Shown here piece by piece: positions 10,500 through 20,749 of a stretch of DNA of 64,000 nt. The notes under the pieces were generated by a model. The model did no database searches, was not told the DNA's origin, and worked only from the letters and a program-made list of their open reading frames with translations. Made by a program: the position numbers and the translations under genes. Numbering within the stretch: position 1 is the first letter of the stretch; each line of letters begins with the position of its first letter. This stretch comes from Vesta saturnalis (lineage: Eukaryota; Arthropoda; Insecta; Coleoptera; Lampyridae). The stretch covers positions 527,501 through 591,500 of the forward strand of contig JARFJB010001673.1 in the NCBI GenBank assembly GCA_036346205.1. The letters run 5' to 3'.

Positions 10500-13199
10500 A
10501 GATTTAGATTAAGATAGAACCAAAAAGAAAAATTATTGAGACTTATAGCAAAAAAGATGTTTACCTTAGGGTAAGCAAATACGATAATGAAGGCAATACG
10601 ATAGTATGGTACATTCAGACCGACCAACAGTCAACAAATAGAAAACTTTTGATCTCGTCACTTAAACATAATAATCAAATATGTCAAAACTCAGCTGGAA
10701 CTTTGCTCTGTATATTTAATCATTTCTAAAGAAGCACAAAGAAACTCGATTGAACCGAACATGTCAAAATGTTATACGATACATTATCGCTTTATAGGAG
10801 ACTGACAAGACGTTTCTGGAACAACCATTCTCACATTTAGAATTATCTACAGCACTGCATTCCTCAACAAAAAAGTGCACCAGGACTGGGTGGTTTAACT
10901 ACTCAATTTTACACCTGTTTTTGGGATATTTAGGATCGATATTTCTCCAAATGATAACTTTGGCAGTAAGAAGTAAGAATTTACCAAAATCAATGACAAA
11001 AGCTATTATAACCCTCCTTCCGAAAAAAGGAGATTTATTAGACATAAACAACTGGCGACCTATATCACTTCTGTCAACGGATTATAAAATCCTCGCCAAG
11101 GCTCTATCGACGAGATTATCCACTGTCACAAATAAAATTATAGACCCAGACCAAAGTTATTCTGTGCCAAATCGATCCATGTACGATAGTATACACTTAC
11201 ATAGGGAACTAATTTCGTACGCCAATAAAAATAACACTCTTCTAGCCATCATTAACTTGGACCAAAAAGCAGGCTTCGATAACATTTCTCATAAATATCT
11301 GTTTTGTGTTATGAAAAAAATGAATTTTGGAAACTTTTTTGTGAACAGCATTAAATTATTATATTCAATGGCAATTAGCCAAGTAAGAATTGGATCCAAT
11401 CTGACAAAAGCTTTTGGATTTCAAAATGGAATTCGTCAAGGGTGCCCCTTATCAGGACCTCTTTTTTCAATTGCTTTCGAACCTTTCTTGTCCCTATCCC
11501 GAAAACTTCTAAAAGGTCTTTCACTACCTACTACTCCCGTTACCCGATTTACCGTAAGTGCTTACGCGGATGATGTGTCAGTTTTTATAACCAGGAAAGA
11601 CGATTTCAACAACCTCGACAAATGCTATCACGCGTATGCTAGTGAATCCGGTGCAAAATTAAATCTAGAATAATCAAAAGGTCTTTGGACAGGTAGCTGG
11701 AAAAACGAAACAGAACATCCAATAAATATTAAATGGTCATCAAACATAAAGGTCCTGGGAATTACCTTCAGCAATGATGAAAATAGTGATACCGATCTTG
11801 CCTTTTCCACGTTGTCCCGTACTATTGATGAGTCTTTAAATAAGTGGGCTCGAATAACATCATGATTATCTATTGTGGGTCGACGAACTGTTATAAACCA
11901 TTTTGTAACACCAAAAATTTTACATTTATCCCATGGTATATCAATTAGTTCTCAGCAGCAAGAAAGTCTACAAGCAAAAATCGTAAACTTTATCTGGAAA
12001 GGAAAGCATTGGACATCACAGCAGAATTTATGCTTGCCAATCAGACAAGGTGGAATAGGTCTAGTACACATCCCAACAAAAATAGAAATGTTACGAATAT
12101 GGTTAGCGAACAAGCTTCTTTCGGAGACCGAAAAACAAAAATGAAAATGTTTAATTTATCACAAACTAGCAACCGCAGATTGCTTAGACTTAACTTGGCA
12201 ATGGTTTTTTTTACAAGACAGAATACCGAAACAACACAACTTATCCACACTAATGCTAGACTTGATAAAGATTATCCAAAACGCACAGCTAGCCACACAA
12301 AACATAGACATAGCAGCAATACCAACCATCACGTCAACGTTAATAAAAAAGACAACTCCACCAATATTTACTAACGCTTGGGAGAAAATCGAATTTACAG
12401 TATTAAGTGATTTTAGAAAAAATGGGGCGTGGATAGACGAAAGCCTTCTAATATCACAATCACAAACATCTTCAGAGTTTTTAAAATGCCAATTAATAAT
12501 GCATTATCGAAAAATTAAGGAGTTTTTTATAAATCAGTATCCAGAATTAGATAGAAATAACCCTCCTGGGAAAAATTACTTAACCTTTAAGTATAATAAT
12601 AAGTGGTATGTATTAAACACTCAGTCTCGGAAAAAGCTCCTTCAAAATTAACTGCAATTCACTTCAACACGGATGAAAGTAATATTCTAAATAATTATTG
12701 AATTCAAATACGAAGCATTGAAATCCTTTTAACAAGCGCACATCAGGGTCTATCGCCGAAATACATTGGCGATTTGCTAAAACCGATTGGATTTCGTTTT
12801 CTTACATCGTGCAAACATAAGAAATACCGACAGATGCGTGTACTGTTTAACTGAGAAAGCAGACGCTGCTCACATGATTCTAAATTGTGAGAAAACGACA
12901 CCAGTGTGGACTATGGTAACGTCAATATTAAAAGAAATACTTAAAGTAAATAATGTAACCAGTACAGACATTGTGTGCGGCATCCGGGAGAGTACTGCAG
13001 AACACGAGCTATGTAACTATATAATAAGTTTAAGTAAGTTTACAATATACAATGCGACCATAAGCGAAACAAAGAATAGGACAAACACTCAATGCTTCCG
13101 GAAAACCTTTTTGTTAAATCTAAAGGCAGAATATTACAAGAGTTTGCTTGACACACAGGGAAAAACTCTGCAGAAAACTTCAAAAGGAAGTGGTGCGTA
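10500..13199 (+). pseudogene. L1/Tx1-like LINE ORF2 (RT) relic
   Basis: A non-LTR retrotransposon reverse transcriptase. The longest clean frame (10921-11673) runs from LPKKGDLLDINNWRPISLL through the palm LDQKAGFDNI, then GIRQGCPLSGPLFSIAFEP, to SAYADDVSVFI (about 11557-11590), which holds the YADD active site. After an in-frame TAA at 11671 the thumb and connection follow in pieces (KVLGITFS, VGRRTVINHFV, KIVNFIWKGK, QGGIGLVHIP). The C-terminus (12787-13199) has a CCHC-like finger, CVYC-x(9)-H-x(5)-C. Coding text upstream of 10921 is degraded (SAPGLGGLTTQFYTCFWDI near 10870), and I see no endonuclease domain. The wording of the RT core resembles the Tx1/L1 group more than CR1/Jockey. The 3' end runs out near a TA array at 13.3 kb. 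Confidence 0.85.
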
Positions 13200-13296
13200 A
13201 ACAAAGTTCTATGTACTATTGACAATAATGAGCTAAAGTGGAATAACGAACTTAATAACGTATAATCCAAATACAGATATATGTGCATATGCACAG

Positions 13297-13300
<4 letters not shown>

Positions 13301-13371
<71 letters not shown>

Positions 13372-13432
13372 GTGCGTGTATATGTGTATATATGTATATG
13401 TGTGTATATGTGTATATGTATGTATGTGTGTG

Positions 13433-13462
<30 letters not shown>
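13301..13462. repeat. TA/TG microsatellite cluster
   Basis: (TA)n at 13301-13368, then mixed TATG/TGTG, then (TA)n to 13462. It lies between the 3' end of the LINE and the Penelope-like element. Confidence 0.95.
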
Positions 13463-13467
<5 letters not shown>

Positions 13468-13494
13468 CTATTTAGATTTCCACAAGTATTCATG

Positions 13495-14002
13495 TTTAAA
13501 TAAGACAATTTTTCTTTAAAACTTGTGTAAATAAACGTAAAATTAATTCAACGTTTCGGGAACGTCCTTTGTTCCCTTTGTCAAGAATTTATTTGACAAT
13601 TACAGAGATTGAAATAAGGTAACTATTTTTAAAAATACAGAATATGAAACAAGGTAACTAATTTAAATTTAATCTGGACGAGTGTGTTTGACTTCGGGTA
13701 GTTGGTCGAGTACATGATGTAGAAGGTGCAGACGTGGGGACGCCAGGAATAGTTGCAGCATAAGTGTTTGAAATTTCTGGAAGATTTGGAGTTGGTTGAA
13801 ATGTAGAATCAACTTGTTTAATGACATTCTTCCAAATTTGTGGCATTCTAGAAGTGTCATCTCGTTTATTGAGGGCGTTAGGTCTTCTTTCAATTTCAAC
13901 TGCTTCTCTAATAATTCTTTCTTGTAAGGTATATAGAGGTGCAATTAAACGGATATTGTTGGTATTAATTTGGTGTCCTGTATCTAAATGATGTGCAGCT
14001 AA
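13495..14002 (-). repeat. Penelope terminal unit, left copy
   Basis: This holds the last ~115 codons of the Penelope protein (ending ...SRLNLN at 13658) plus the 3' untranslated end. A hammerhead-like stem followed by GAAACG lies at 13551-13584 on the minus strand. Its inverted mate is 15551-16035. Confidence 0.85.
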
Positions 14003-15559
14003 AGACGATGAGGATTGTGCTGTTAATTGCTAGTTGGTGTTCATCGGCTCTCGCATATAATATTCTGTTAGTTTGTCCTATATAAGTTCTTCGACAGTTG
14101 TTGCACGGTATCTCATACACTCCTTGGCTTTCATTAGAATTTTGTCTTTGGGGTTTCTTAAAAGTTGGGACAAAGTTGAATGTGGTTTGAATACCGGTCT
14201 GAAGTCGTTTTGGGAAATTTCTTTGCTATTCTGTCTGTAATTCCTTTATATAAGGTAGAATAACAGGAATCTTTCGTTCATTGTTTGACAAGTTATTATT
14301 TCTTGGTCTTCCTATTTGGTTGGTAATTTTAATATTTCTTGATCTTTGTATCCATTTTGAATTAGTATTTTATTAATAGTCTTCATCTCTTCCGTTTTAG
14401 AATTTTGGTCAGATAAGTGGTAAGAGCGGTATATCAAGGATTTCATAACGCTACGTAATTGACCAGGATGGTGATGTGAGAGAGAGTTCAAGTATCTATT
14501 CGTATGTGTTGGTTTTCGATAAACTTTTGTGTAAATTTACCATTAGGAAGTCTTGTTATTAGGGTGTCCAAAAAGGAGTGAATTATTTTCTTCAACTTCC
14601 ATAGTAAATTTGATGTTGTCGTGAATGTTGTTAATATGTCCTAGAAAGTGGTCCAAGTTTCCTTTCCATGGGGCCAAACTACAAATGTGTCGTCAACATA
14701 ACGAAACCAACATTTAGGTTTTAAATCTGCAGAATTTAAAGCAATGGTTTCAAAATGTTCCATATATACATTCGCAAAAGCTGGAGAGAGTGGCGAGCCC
14801 ATCGGTGTTCCTTGAATTTGCTTGTAGAATTGTCCTTGTATGTAAAATAGGTTGAGTGCATGCAGTGGTTTATCAATTTGAGTATGTCTTGGTTTATTGA
14901 GTGTTTTTCTTCTAGAATTTTCATCGTGTCTTCAATAGGTATCTTGGTGAAAAGTGACGTTATGTCGAAGCTAACTAAAATGTCATTTGGAGCCAAGGGT
15001 ACAATTTTGAGTTTGTGTAGAAAATCATAAGAGTTTTGATGTAGGATACAGCATTTTCACAAATTGGTTGAATAACTTTTGCTAGATAACGAGCAAGGTC
15101 ATGAGTCGGAGAATTGAATGCACTGACGATAGGGCGTAATGGCCAGTTTTCCTTATGAATTTTTGGGAGTCCGTATATTTTGGGATTCTTGAACTCTTCT
15201 CTCTAGGAATTAGTTTCTGTTTTGTTTCTTTGTCTAATTTTGTAGAATTAATGATAGATTTTGTTGTTTTTCTATGTAAGTGGTAGGATTGCACTGATTT
15301 TCTTATATTCTGAAGAAGTTAGCAGTTCAGACATCTTGTGGTGATAGTCTTGAGAGTTGACAATGACAGTAGCGTTTCCTTTGTCAGCGGGTAGTATTAA
15401 TATTTGGTCGTCATTTTTGATTTGGTTTAACATTTGGAGGTCTTGTTTGGTGATATTTTGTTTGGGAAGTTTGCAGTTCTGAAGAATGTGTGCTACGTTG
15501 AGCCTAATTTCGTCAGCGACCGTAGATTCTGTATCTTTTAAGGCGTATTCTAGCTGCAC
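13658..15559 (-). pseudogene. Penelope-like RT/GIY-YIG polyprotein
   Basis: Minus-strand order: an N-terminal part beginning inside the right inverted copy; DDQILILPADKGNATVIV (about 15420-15365); NWPLRPIVSAFNSPTHDLA (about 15145-15090); VSFDITSLFTKIPIEDT (about 14975-14925); GTPMGSPLSPAFANVYM (about 14810-14760); and YVDDTFVVWPHG (about 14706-14670, catalytic Asp pair present). The thumb follows, with VYRKPTHTNRYL. Then comes GVYEIPCNNCRRTYIGQTNR (about 14125-14065), the GIY-YIG endonuclease core. The C-terminus (13846-13658) is MPQIWKNVIKQVD...SRLNLN. Several frameshifts break the frame, for example in the thumb and just before the catalytic region. The N-terminal part of the RT is missing where the inverted copy begins. 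The encoded enzyme would nick DNA with GIY-YIG and reverse transcribe from the nick. Confidence 0.88.
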
Positions 15560-16035
15560 ATCATTTAGATACAGGACACCAAATTAATACCAACAATATC
15601 CGTTTAATTGCACCTCTATATACCTTACAAGAAAGAATTATTAGAGAAGCAGTTGAAATTGAAAGAAGACCTAACGCCCTCAATAAACGAGATGACACTT
15701 CTAGAATGCCACAAATTTGGAAGAATGTCATTAAACAAGTTGATTCTACATTTCAACCAACTCCAAATCTTCCAGAAATTTCAAACACTTATGCTGCAAC
15801 TATTCCTGGCGTCCCCACGTCTGCACCTTCTACATCATGTACTCGACCAACTACCCGAAGTCAAACACACTCGTCCAGATTAAATTTAAATTAGTTACCT
15901 TGTTTCATATTCTGTATTTTTAAAAATAGTTACCTTATTTCAATCTCTGTAATTGTCAAATAAATTCTTGACAAAGGGAACAAAGGACGTTCCTGAAACG
16001 TTGAATTAATTTTACGTTTATTTACACAAGTTTTA
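15551..16035 (+). repeat. Penelope terminal unit, inverted right copy
   Basis: Near-identical reverse complement of 13495-14002, starting at TAGCTGCACATCATTTAG. It codes on the plus strand for the same C-terminal tail (15706-15894). It replaces the 5' part of the RT gene on the minus strand. Confidence 0.88.
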
Positions 16036-16050
16036 AAGAAAATTGTCTTA

Positions 16051-16055
<5 letters not shown>

Positions 16056-16097
<42 letters not shown>
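16056..16097. repeat. (TA)n microsatellite
   Basis: TA repeats at the right edge of the Penelope-like unit. Confidence 0.95.
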
Positions 16098-16098
<1 letters not shown>

Positions 16099-16204
16099 CA
16101 TTTTTTTAGTGTCATTTCTCATTGCTCTGTGATATATTTGTGTTGTAATATTTCAAAAAAAAAAAATAGGATGTACATAAAAGGTATAATAAATAATAAT
16201 AATA

Positions 16205-16246
16205 ACACGCACACAGGCACACACGCACACACGCACACACACGCGT
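16205..16246. repeat. short CA/CG microsatellite
   Basis: About 40 bp of CACACG repeats just upstream of the R1-like element's ORF1. Confidence 0.9.
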
Positions 16247-16332
16247 CAATCTGTTTTAAATATTTTAAAGTTCAATAAATTAGTGTAATAGTTTTAATAA
16301 ATTAAGTGTTCAAGGTTTTTAAGTTCATTAAA

Positions 16333-17421
16333 ATGATGGAAGATGTGAATGAGATGTTAGAAAATGTATTGGAATTACTTGTATATGTAACAGAAACAAG
16401 CGGAGATTTAAAGAAAGAATTGAAACAGTATGTATTAGTTGCTGTACGTAACTTAAGAAAAATGTTTTGTTGTCTTTTACATGAAATGGATATAAGAAAC
16501 AAGAAAAATGATGATTTAGAAAGAGAATTACATGAATTAAAATTAAATATTGGAAGTTCTGTTTGTAATGACAGTAATAATGACATATCACGTTTATCCC
16601 AAAATTCAGCTACATATGCTGAAATTCTTGTTAAAAAAATAAAAAATAAAACATATAAAGCTGTAATCTCATCAAAAAGTAATGATAATGCTGATATTGT
16701 CAAAAAAACATTACAAACAAGTATAAACCCGGTGAAAATAGGAGTTGGAATTAAGACACTTAAAACTGTTTCAAATAATAGAGTTTTAGTTGAAACTGAA
16801 TCAGAGCGGGAAATTAATATAATATGTAAGAATATTAATAAATGTGAAAATAATATTGAAGCAAGGATTACTAAAATGCAAAATCCTCAATTAGTTATAT
16901 TTTCTATTCCTGAATTTATTACGATGGAGAACGCTGTAGAATCAATTATTTCCCAAAATTCCGAATTAAATATGATTGAAGACGATATTGCACCAAAATT
17001 TATATACAGTAATTATAAAAATAACAGTAGAAATTTAGTAATTGAATTAAAATCTTCAATTCATAGATTGTTATTAGATAATAAAAAAATTAAATTAGGG
17101 TGGAAAGTTTGTTATGCAAATGACTTTGTTTCCTTAAAAAGATGCTTCAAGTGCTGTAAATTTAAACATAATGCAAAAGATTGTAGGGGTGTTATTACTT
17201 GTCCATTATGTGCCAAAGATCATGATTTAAAGCACTGTAAAACAGAAAGAAAAGATTTTAAATGTGTTAACTGTATAACCTACAATAAATATACAAAAAA
17301 ATCGAAAATAGATGAAAATCACTCATCTTTAGATAAAAAGTGCCCTAGTTATCAGGCAATACTTTTAAATATAAGCAAAATATCGATTATTAAAATGATG
17401 AAGAAAGATCTACCAAAATAA
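16333..17421 (+). CDS. R1-like LINE ORF1 (gag-like, zinc knuckles)
   Basis: An intact 362-codon frame from the ATG pair at 16333. Residues ~1-90 are acidic and helix-prone (coiled-coil-like). The middle is Lys/Asn-rich and may form RNA-binding folds. The C-terminal third has zinc-knuckle motifs: CFKCCKFKHNAKDC (about 17143-17184), CPLCAKDHDLKHC (about 17200-17238) and a third CVNC start (about 17260). Three knuckles near the C-terminus are typical of ORF1 proteins of R1/Jockey-group LINEs, which coat the element RNA and deliver it to the genomic target. The frame is followed, after one TAA and in the same frame, by the start of an endonuclease-type ORF2. Codon use is strongly A/T at third positions, matching the region. 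Confidence 0.85.
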   Translation: MMEDVNEMLENVLELLVYVTETSGDLKKELKQYVLVAVRNLRKMFCCLLHEMDIRNKKNDDLERELHELKLNIGSSVCNDSNNDISRLSQNSATYAEILVKKIKNKTYKAVISSKSNDNADIVKKTLQTSINPVKIGVGIKTLKTVSNNRVLVETESEREINIICKNINKCENNIEARITKMQNPQLVIFSIPEFITMENAVESIISQNSELNMIEDDIAPKFIYSNYKNNSRNLVIELKSSIHRLLLDNKKIKLGWKVCYANDFVSLKRCFKCCKFKHNAKDCRGVITCPLCAKDHDLKHCKTERKDFKCVNCITYNKYTKKSKIDENHSSLDKKCPSYQAILLNISKISIIKMMKKDLPK

Positions 17422-17638
17422 AGAAATTATATAGAACAAATACCTACAACCATAAATTATCTTCAACTAAACATACAGCAATCAAAGGCAGCCAAACAAC
17501 ATCTCTTATACATTAGTAGTGATTATGATATAGATATAACAATAATACAAAAAAAACCTTATATATTTAAAAATAAAATAGTGGGAATATCTTCAAATTA
17601 TACAGTATATACTCAGGGAAAAAGGACAACCATGTAAG
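17422..17638 (+). pseudogene. R1-like LINE ORF2 start (endonuclease), truncated
   Basis: Continues in the frame of ORF1 directly after its stop codon. It reads YLQLNIQQSKAAKQHLL and then DYDIDITIIQKKPY, the beginning of an APE-type endonuclease of R1/TRAS-like elements (an N-x-x-x-S-K-A-A block, then an I-Q-x-P-Y block). It ends at a TAA at 17636-17638, where the sequence changes character, so the endonuclease remainder and the RT are lost. The break coincides with the left end of the MULE-related sequence. Confidence 0.75.
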
Positions 17639-17928
17639 GATCGCTGAAGCGCAGTTACCGAGTTTCACCACCAATTCAGGTATAAAAGAATTTTGGCTGA
17701 GTTGGACCACCAAGTTTCTACTTTAGGGATTAAAGGATTACTGAATGGGTCATTTATAATTTCCTATTCTTGATCTGACTAAGATAAAAATAATTCTCAA
17801 TTTATGATTTAGGAAATTATACCGATTTGGATTTTTAAAAATGCAAAAATTATCTTATTAAAAATACTTATTTAAACACTATGAACTTGAGAAAAAAAAA
17901 CAAAAGTAGACCTTCTTAAGGTAAAAAC
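17639..17928. other. probable 3' flank of the MULE relic
   Basis: Non-coding DNA between the truncated LINE and the MULE frame. It begins GGATCGCTGAAGCGCAG, which could be the MULE terminal end. I could not find an inverted partner on the far side. Confidence 0.35.
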
Positions 17929-19055
17929 TTAAAACATACATTTTTCAAAAGAAAATCGGGATATCTTATTTGATCTATATTCCTTCAATTTTTCATTAAT
18001 TGTATCAAATTTCTGTTTATTATTATTACGCTTTTTTTTAATAGACGCATTGGCGCTTCTTATTTTAATATATGTTTCGCACTGAACTTGTAATAAAATA
18101 TTTGTAAAATTGAAGATATTAGGATGGTATGAATAAAACTCGGAATTTAACTTAGAATGGAAAGATTCACAGGCATTTGTTGTTCTATATAAAATGTCCA
18201 CACCAAACCGCTGGCACAAACAATGCGTGTTCACTAAAATAATTATTATATAAATATTCTCTAAAATCTCTTACCCTAGAGTCAGATCCATTAAATAAAA
18301 TAATTCTGTATTAAAAAATTCAATTGCTTCTACAGAATTAAGCAAATGTATTCCGAAATGTAATCTTAAATATTGTCCAATTTTTTATTCTGGATTTTTG
18401 TACTCTGGAACTAAACCCAGATTTTGAATCTTTCTGTACCAACTTCTTGCCAAATGGAATCTACAACCTACAATTTTAGCTTCACTAAATACATTTAAAC
18501 AAGCCTGATGAATTGCTATTTCAAAATCAATTATAACTTCATTAGGCATGAATGATAAATTATATTCTGTACATTTCTTCCTTACCATATTAAAAAGGTT
18601 AACATATGTTGTTTTCTTTTTATCTGGCAATACCGCAAATATTAAAGGTACAAAATACCCGTTTTTCATACCATATATGGTAAATAATTGAAAAAAAAAA
18701 TTTGCACAAGATTGGAATGTACCATCCATATAGACGGCATCACAAGAATTTAATAAATGTAAATTGGTGTATGTTGAAAAAATTATAATTTCTTTTTCAT
18801 CATCCACAAATAATAATAAATTTTCGCACTTATTTGTCTGTAAATTTAGTTTTTTGACTGTGTCTAGCACTTCTTTTCGACTTTTGGGTAAAACTGGTAA
18901 AAGTTTTCTTCTCGCTTCATAAATATTTCTTCGGATGCGTTCAAGATCCTGTAGGTTAATATCTCTGTCGTTATATTGTAGTTCTCTTCGTATTACTTTA
19001 CTCGATTTTTCTGTAAGGTTGCTGGTGGAGTATCTGTTAGTATCGTTTAGCGATT
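17929..19055 (-). pseudogene. MULE-type transposase (FLYWCH-associated family)
   Basis: Minus-strand transposase of the Mutator-like superfamily. The first catalytic Asp is in YMDGTFQSCANFF (about 18743-18705). The second is in NEVIIDFEIAIHQA (about 18545-18500), with CRFHLARSWYRKIQ (C-x2-H) after it. The third acidic residue is in RTTNACESFHSKLNSEFY (about 18185-18130). A stop at 18385 and frame changes over 18240-18385 split the gene. The protein has no N-terminal FLYWCH zinc finger. The recognisable MULE text (KVIRRELQ, RRNIYEARR) runs back to about 19050, where it collides with the ATG of the Polinton-type ATPase on the other strand. The 5' part of the MULE gene is therefore gone. Confidence 0.85.
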
Positions 19056-19059
19056 CAAG

Positions 19060-19722
19060 ATGGAAGGTCAGTTTAAGCACCCCTTTTCGGCGATAGTTTT
19101 GGGTCCGTTGGGTTGTAGGAAATCGTATTTTATCGTTGATTTTCTAAAAAATATCGAAACCGCCTGCGGTACAGCTTTTGAAAAAATTATCTGGTTTTAC
19201 AGTGAGTGGCAGCCTTTATTCAAAGATCTCTCTGTGGAATTTCAAAAGGGTTTACCTGATATGGAACAGTTTGACGGGGAAAAACCTGTCTTAATAATAA
19301 TTGACGATCTAATGCGCGAAACTAACGGCTCTGTGGTTGATATTTTTACAAAGGGCTGTCATCATCGAAATCTAAGTGTGTTTTTCTTAACGCAGAACAT
19401 ATTTCATCAAGGACGTGGACAACGGGATATTACTCTCAACGCACATTACACGATTTTGTTTAAGAACCCACGTGACAGAGCTCAGATACAGCATTTACCA
19501 AGACAGATTTCGCCGGACAACCCAAAGTTTTTAGAAACAGCGTACCAAGATGCTACTTCAAGCCCGCACGGATATTTATTGTTCGATTTAAAACAAAATA
19601 CACCGGATGTGCTACGATATAGAACAAACTTATTCGGGTCTCAAAGTATCTGTCAGGTATATATAGCGAAAAAAGGGTTTAAGTCTCACAGTCATAAAGA
19701 TTACATCATATATGATGGCTGA
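19060..19722 (+). CDS. packaging ATPase (FtsK/HerA-type, Polinton)
   Basis: A 220-residue P-loop ATPase that in this class is thought to pump element DNA into capsids. The ATG at 19060 is followed by the P-loop GPLGCRKS at residues 15-22. The usual small or polar residues at two P-loop positions are replaced by Leu and Arg, which may weaken nucleotide binding. Walker B is VLIIIDDL (77-84). A strand ending in TQN (111-113) fits a sensor position, and FKNPRD (about 137-142) follows. Length and motif order match complete Polinton ATPases, and the frame has no stops. It is the first preserved gene; its ATG lies only a few bases from MULE sequence on the opposite strand. Its stop overlaps the start of the next gene. 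Confidence 0.9.
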   Translation: MEGQFKHPFSAIVLGPLGCRKSYFIVDFLKNIETACGTAFEKIIWFYSEWQPLFKDLSVEFQKGLPDMEQFDGEKPVLIIIDDLMRETNGSVVDIFTKGCHHRNLSVFFLTQNIFHQGRGQRDITLNAHYTILFKNPRDRAQIQHLPRQISPDNPKFLETAYQDATSSPHGYLLFDLKQNTPDVLRYRTNLFGSQSICQVYIAKKGFKSHSHKDYIIYDG

Positions 19723-20044
19723 CGTTTTAAGCGAGAACACTGATATCCTGTGTGCATTAACCAGATTAAATAAAAGTAAACGTGATGCTTTATTGAAATG
19801 TTTGGATAGTAAGCAGGTAGAGTGTATTTGCGAGAGTGCACATAACATTTTAAAAGGTCGTGTACCTCTGTCAGCTGATCAGAAGCAGCGACTCTCTCAA
19901 CATAAGCACACTTTAAGACGCTTGGCACAGAGAGGCGAATCTATAAAAAAGAAGAAACAGTTTCTTGTACAGAAAGGTGGCGCATTTCTACCACTCCTGT
20001 TAGGACCATTACTCGGCGGAATTCTAGGTAATCTGTTTCAATAA
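19712..20044 (+). CDS. small protein with basic centre and hydrophobic tail
   Basis: About 109-110 residues with two possible ATGs (19712, 19715), both inside the end of the ATPase gene. The N-terminal half is helical and contains a CICESAHNIL block (about residues 38-47). The middle is Lys/Arg-rich (SIKKKKQFLVQKGG). The tail is hydrophobic and Gly/Leu/Pro-rich (FLPLLLGPLLGGILGNLFQ), as in membrane-active or core peptides. Comparable proteins recur beside Polinton/adintovirus ATPases and have been likened to adenovirus core peptides; that link is by analogy here. The frame is intact. The stop is followed two bases later by the next ATG. A role in virion core condensation or membrane penetration is plausible but unproven. 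Confidence 0.7.
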   Translation: MMADVLSENTDILCALTRLNKSKRDALLKCLDSKQVECICESAHNILKGRVPLSADQKQRLSQHKHTLRRLAQRGESIKKKKQFLVQKGGAFLPLLLGPLLGGILGNLFQ

Positions 20045-20046
20045 CC

Positions 20047-20748
20047 ATGGACCACATTCTGAAGAAGATGAGTATTCTACCGATGGACTTTATACAGCGC
20101 TTACAGGCACCAGATGTTACACAAAACAACATTGTAACGCAGCTGGGTAACGATATGGATAAAGTTATAAAAACTAAAATGACCGACCATGACAAATGGC
20201 AGCACTTCTTCAAAGGTATCTACACTTTTCCAATCAGTTACGTAAGCCCATCAGTATGACAATCAGCGGTGACGCTGTTGCTGATGATATTAGAGATTTA
20301 CCGCAATGGAAAGGTCTGACAGACGACGAGATAGTATCAACGCTTCCGGCTTCATATAAGAGAAAAGGCGCTGATTTGTCACGTATATATACTGAATACG
20401 AGCAGCGATGTTTTTTGGGATAAAAGGGGTACTGTCACAATAAAAGGCGACATCATACCATATTCCAACATTATCGATCTGGTTCACGAGACGTTAAGAA
20501 AACGAAAAACCACAAACCCGCGCGGTTCGCGTCAGTTTGCGTCGTACATTAAAGAGATAAATATGCCACGAGAGTTTATCGTAAATACCCAAAGGTATGA
20601 TGTTTCTGTATCACCCAGCGTTGAACGGACCCACACAACTATAGGTGAGAATTACGATGCTGATAGTGAAACACGGGAAACACCGAGAAGAATCTCTCAA
20701 AGAAGAAGAAGAGGACTTTCACTAGATTGGGATTCGAGGCAGCCATAA
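20047..20748 (+). pseudogene. uncharacterised Polinton-associated gene, two frameshifts
   Basis: A gene of about 230 codons starting at ATG 20047 (MDHILKKMSI). The open frame passes through three segments: 20047 to about 20210, about 20196-20405, and about 20407-20748. There are frame changes near 20205 and 20405. Visible features are a helical N-terminal part, an HDKWQ block before the first break, a QRYLHF block after it, an acidic middle (DDEIVSTLP), and a C-terminus rich in Arg and Ser ending RRRRGLSLDWDSRQP. The segments read as one protein of a type I recall next to this class of integrase, but its function is unknown to me. The stop at 20746-20748 is one base from the integrase ATG. 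Confidence 0.65.
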
Positions 20749-20749
20749 C

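Larger units (their letters stand above)
13495..16035 (-). mobile_element. Penelope-like element with inverted 3'-end copies
   Basis: A minus-strand retroelement of the Penelope group (RT followed by GIY-YIG). Its 3' end (13495-14002) is repeated in inverted orientation at 15551-16035, directly against the 5' end of the readable RT frame. Both outer edges lie near TA arrays. The two copies encode an identical 91-residue shadow frame, and differ in the parts I compared by isolated bases such as CGGGAACG versus CAGGAACG. Penelope-like elements are known to carry partial terminal copies in direct or inverted arrangement. Confidence 0.85.

Noticed and set aside
13669..13944. Identical 91-aa ORFs at 13669-13944 (-) and 15608-15883 (+) as duplicate genes
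   Set aside because: They are shadow frames over the inverted Penelope terminal units. The real coding frame there ends SRLNLN.
16302..16703. Minus-strand 133-aa ORF opposite the R1-like ORF1
   Set aside because: Antisense shadow of an A-rich coding sequence, with Phe/Ser/Leu-rich text typical of reversed Lys/Glu codons.
17929..19060. Idea that the MULE gene is a cargo gene of the Polinton-type element
   Set aside because: The MULE is split by stops, lacks its N-terminal domain and opposes the ATPase strand. A breakpoint between two damaged elements explains it better.
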